From: Bacteroidota bacterium
GTDB taxonomy: Bacteria > Bacteroidota > Bacteroidia > Chitinophagales > Chitinophagaceae
NCBI GenBank assembly: GCA_947461985.1
Contig: CANHNT010000015.1
Coordinates: 1-14,800 of the forward strand
Direction: 5' to 3'
DNA length: 14,800 nucleotides
The notes below the pieces were generated by a model that was given only the letters and a program-made list of their open reading frames with translations, was not told the origin of the DNA and did no database searches. Below are positions 14,480 through 14,800 of this stretch, one piece after another. Numbering within the stretch: the stretch's first letter is position 1; every line of letters starts with the position of its first letter. The position numbers and the translations under genes are program-made.

Positions 14480-14800
14480 ATGAAAAAGATAATCGGAACA
14501 ATTTTAATTGCATTTTGTACTTCTATTTTAACTTTTGCATTTGCTAAAAAAATAGAAAGTAATGAAAACCAATCCTCTTTAGAATTTACAAATACCCCAA
14601 CACCTGACGGAGAAAATGGCTATACAAATTTAGAAGACGCTGCCGAAAAATCGAGCAAAGCAGTGGTACATATTAAAACGGAAACCAATGCTCGTCAAGT
14701 ACAATACCAACACCCTTTTGGGGGTTCTATTTTTGATCAGTTTTTTGGACAGCAATATATGCAACAAGGACCTCAGGAATCGAGTGGAAGTGGTGTGGTT
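14480..14800 (+). CDS. htrA: HtrA/Deg-family periplasmic serine protease, N-terminal part (3' end outside window)
   Basis: The first 107 codons of a gene that runs off the window. A signal peptide (MKKIIGTILIAFCTSILTFA, probable cut after FAFA at 22) is followed by a polar linker and then NLEDAAEKSSKAVVHIKTE (50-68), the start of the Deg trypsin-like fold. Next comes the GGSIFDQFFG loop, and SSGSGVV at 101-107, the strand that leads to the catalytic histidine region. The His, Asp and Ser and any PDZ domains lie beyond base 14800. Family members degrade or refold damaged envelope proteins. DegP and DegQ types cannot be told apart from this part. The ATG at 14480 is preceded by A-rich sequence and begins a good signal peptide. 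Confidence 0.88.
   Translation, partial: MKKIIGTILIAFCTSILTFAFAKKIESNENQSSLEFTNTPTPDGENGYTNLEDAAEKSSKAVVHIKTETNARQVQYQHPFGGSIFDQFFGQQYMQQGPQESSGSGVV

Overview
The window is AT-rich bacterial DNA that looks like Bacteroidota (Flavobacteriia or a relative). The evidence is a DUF2490 protein, a Bacteroidota-style TonB system with one ExbB, two ExbDs and a TonB with a proline tract, and a LuxC-like acyl-CoA reductase divergent from a 2[4Fe-4S] ferredoxin. Starts are preceded by A-rich sequence rather than Shine-Dalgarno sites, and several genes have TAnnTTTG-type -7 promoter elements. No transposase, integrase, phage gene, tRNA, rRNA or CRISPR array was seen.

Layout. (1) 1-6179, plus strand: a tightly packed operon of a SulP anion transporter (5' end outside the window), a DUF2490 envelope protein, DabA (DUF2309, zinc-site residues intact) and DabB (NuoL/MrpA-like). 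It ends at a C(UUCG)G-capped terminator. This is a DAB-type inorganic-carbon accumulation module with two extra membrane or envelope genes. (2) 6267-7794: a YetF/DUF421 membrane protein and an MscS channel, ending in a 22-bp-stem terminator. (3) 7800-7967: noncoding DNA with two 45-bp imperfect direct repeats, each able to fold back on itself. (4) 7968-8342, minus strand: a half-size TauE/SafE permease. (5) 8499-11599, plus strand: exbB, exbD, exbD and tonB, with a long hairpin between exbB and the first exbD and a strong bidirectional terminator at the end. (6) 11672-13300, minus strand: ferredoxin, MORN-repeat lipoprotein-sized secreted protein and KdsC phosphatase, in that transcription order, with a 4-bp overlap between the last two. 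(7) 13392-14387, plus strand: acyl-CoA reductase and its terminator. (8) 14480 to the end: the N-terminus of an HtrA/Deg protease, cut by the window edge.

How it fits together. The first operon probably supplies bicarbonate: DabB is thought to couple ion flow to one-way CO2 hydration by DabA, SulP may import bicarbonate or another anion, and DUF2490 may lie in the outer membrane. The Exb/TonB genes energise outer-membrane receptors. KdsC makes Kdo for lipopolysaccharide, and HtrA handles envelope protein quality control. The shared theme is envelope transport and homeostasis. The most interesting signals are the four-gene Dab operon, the paired fold-back repeats at 7829-7931 and the exbB-exbD hairpin.
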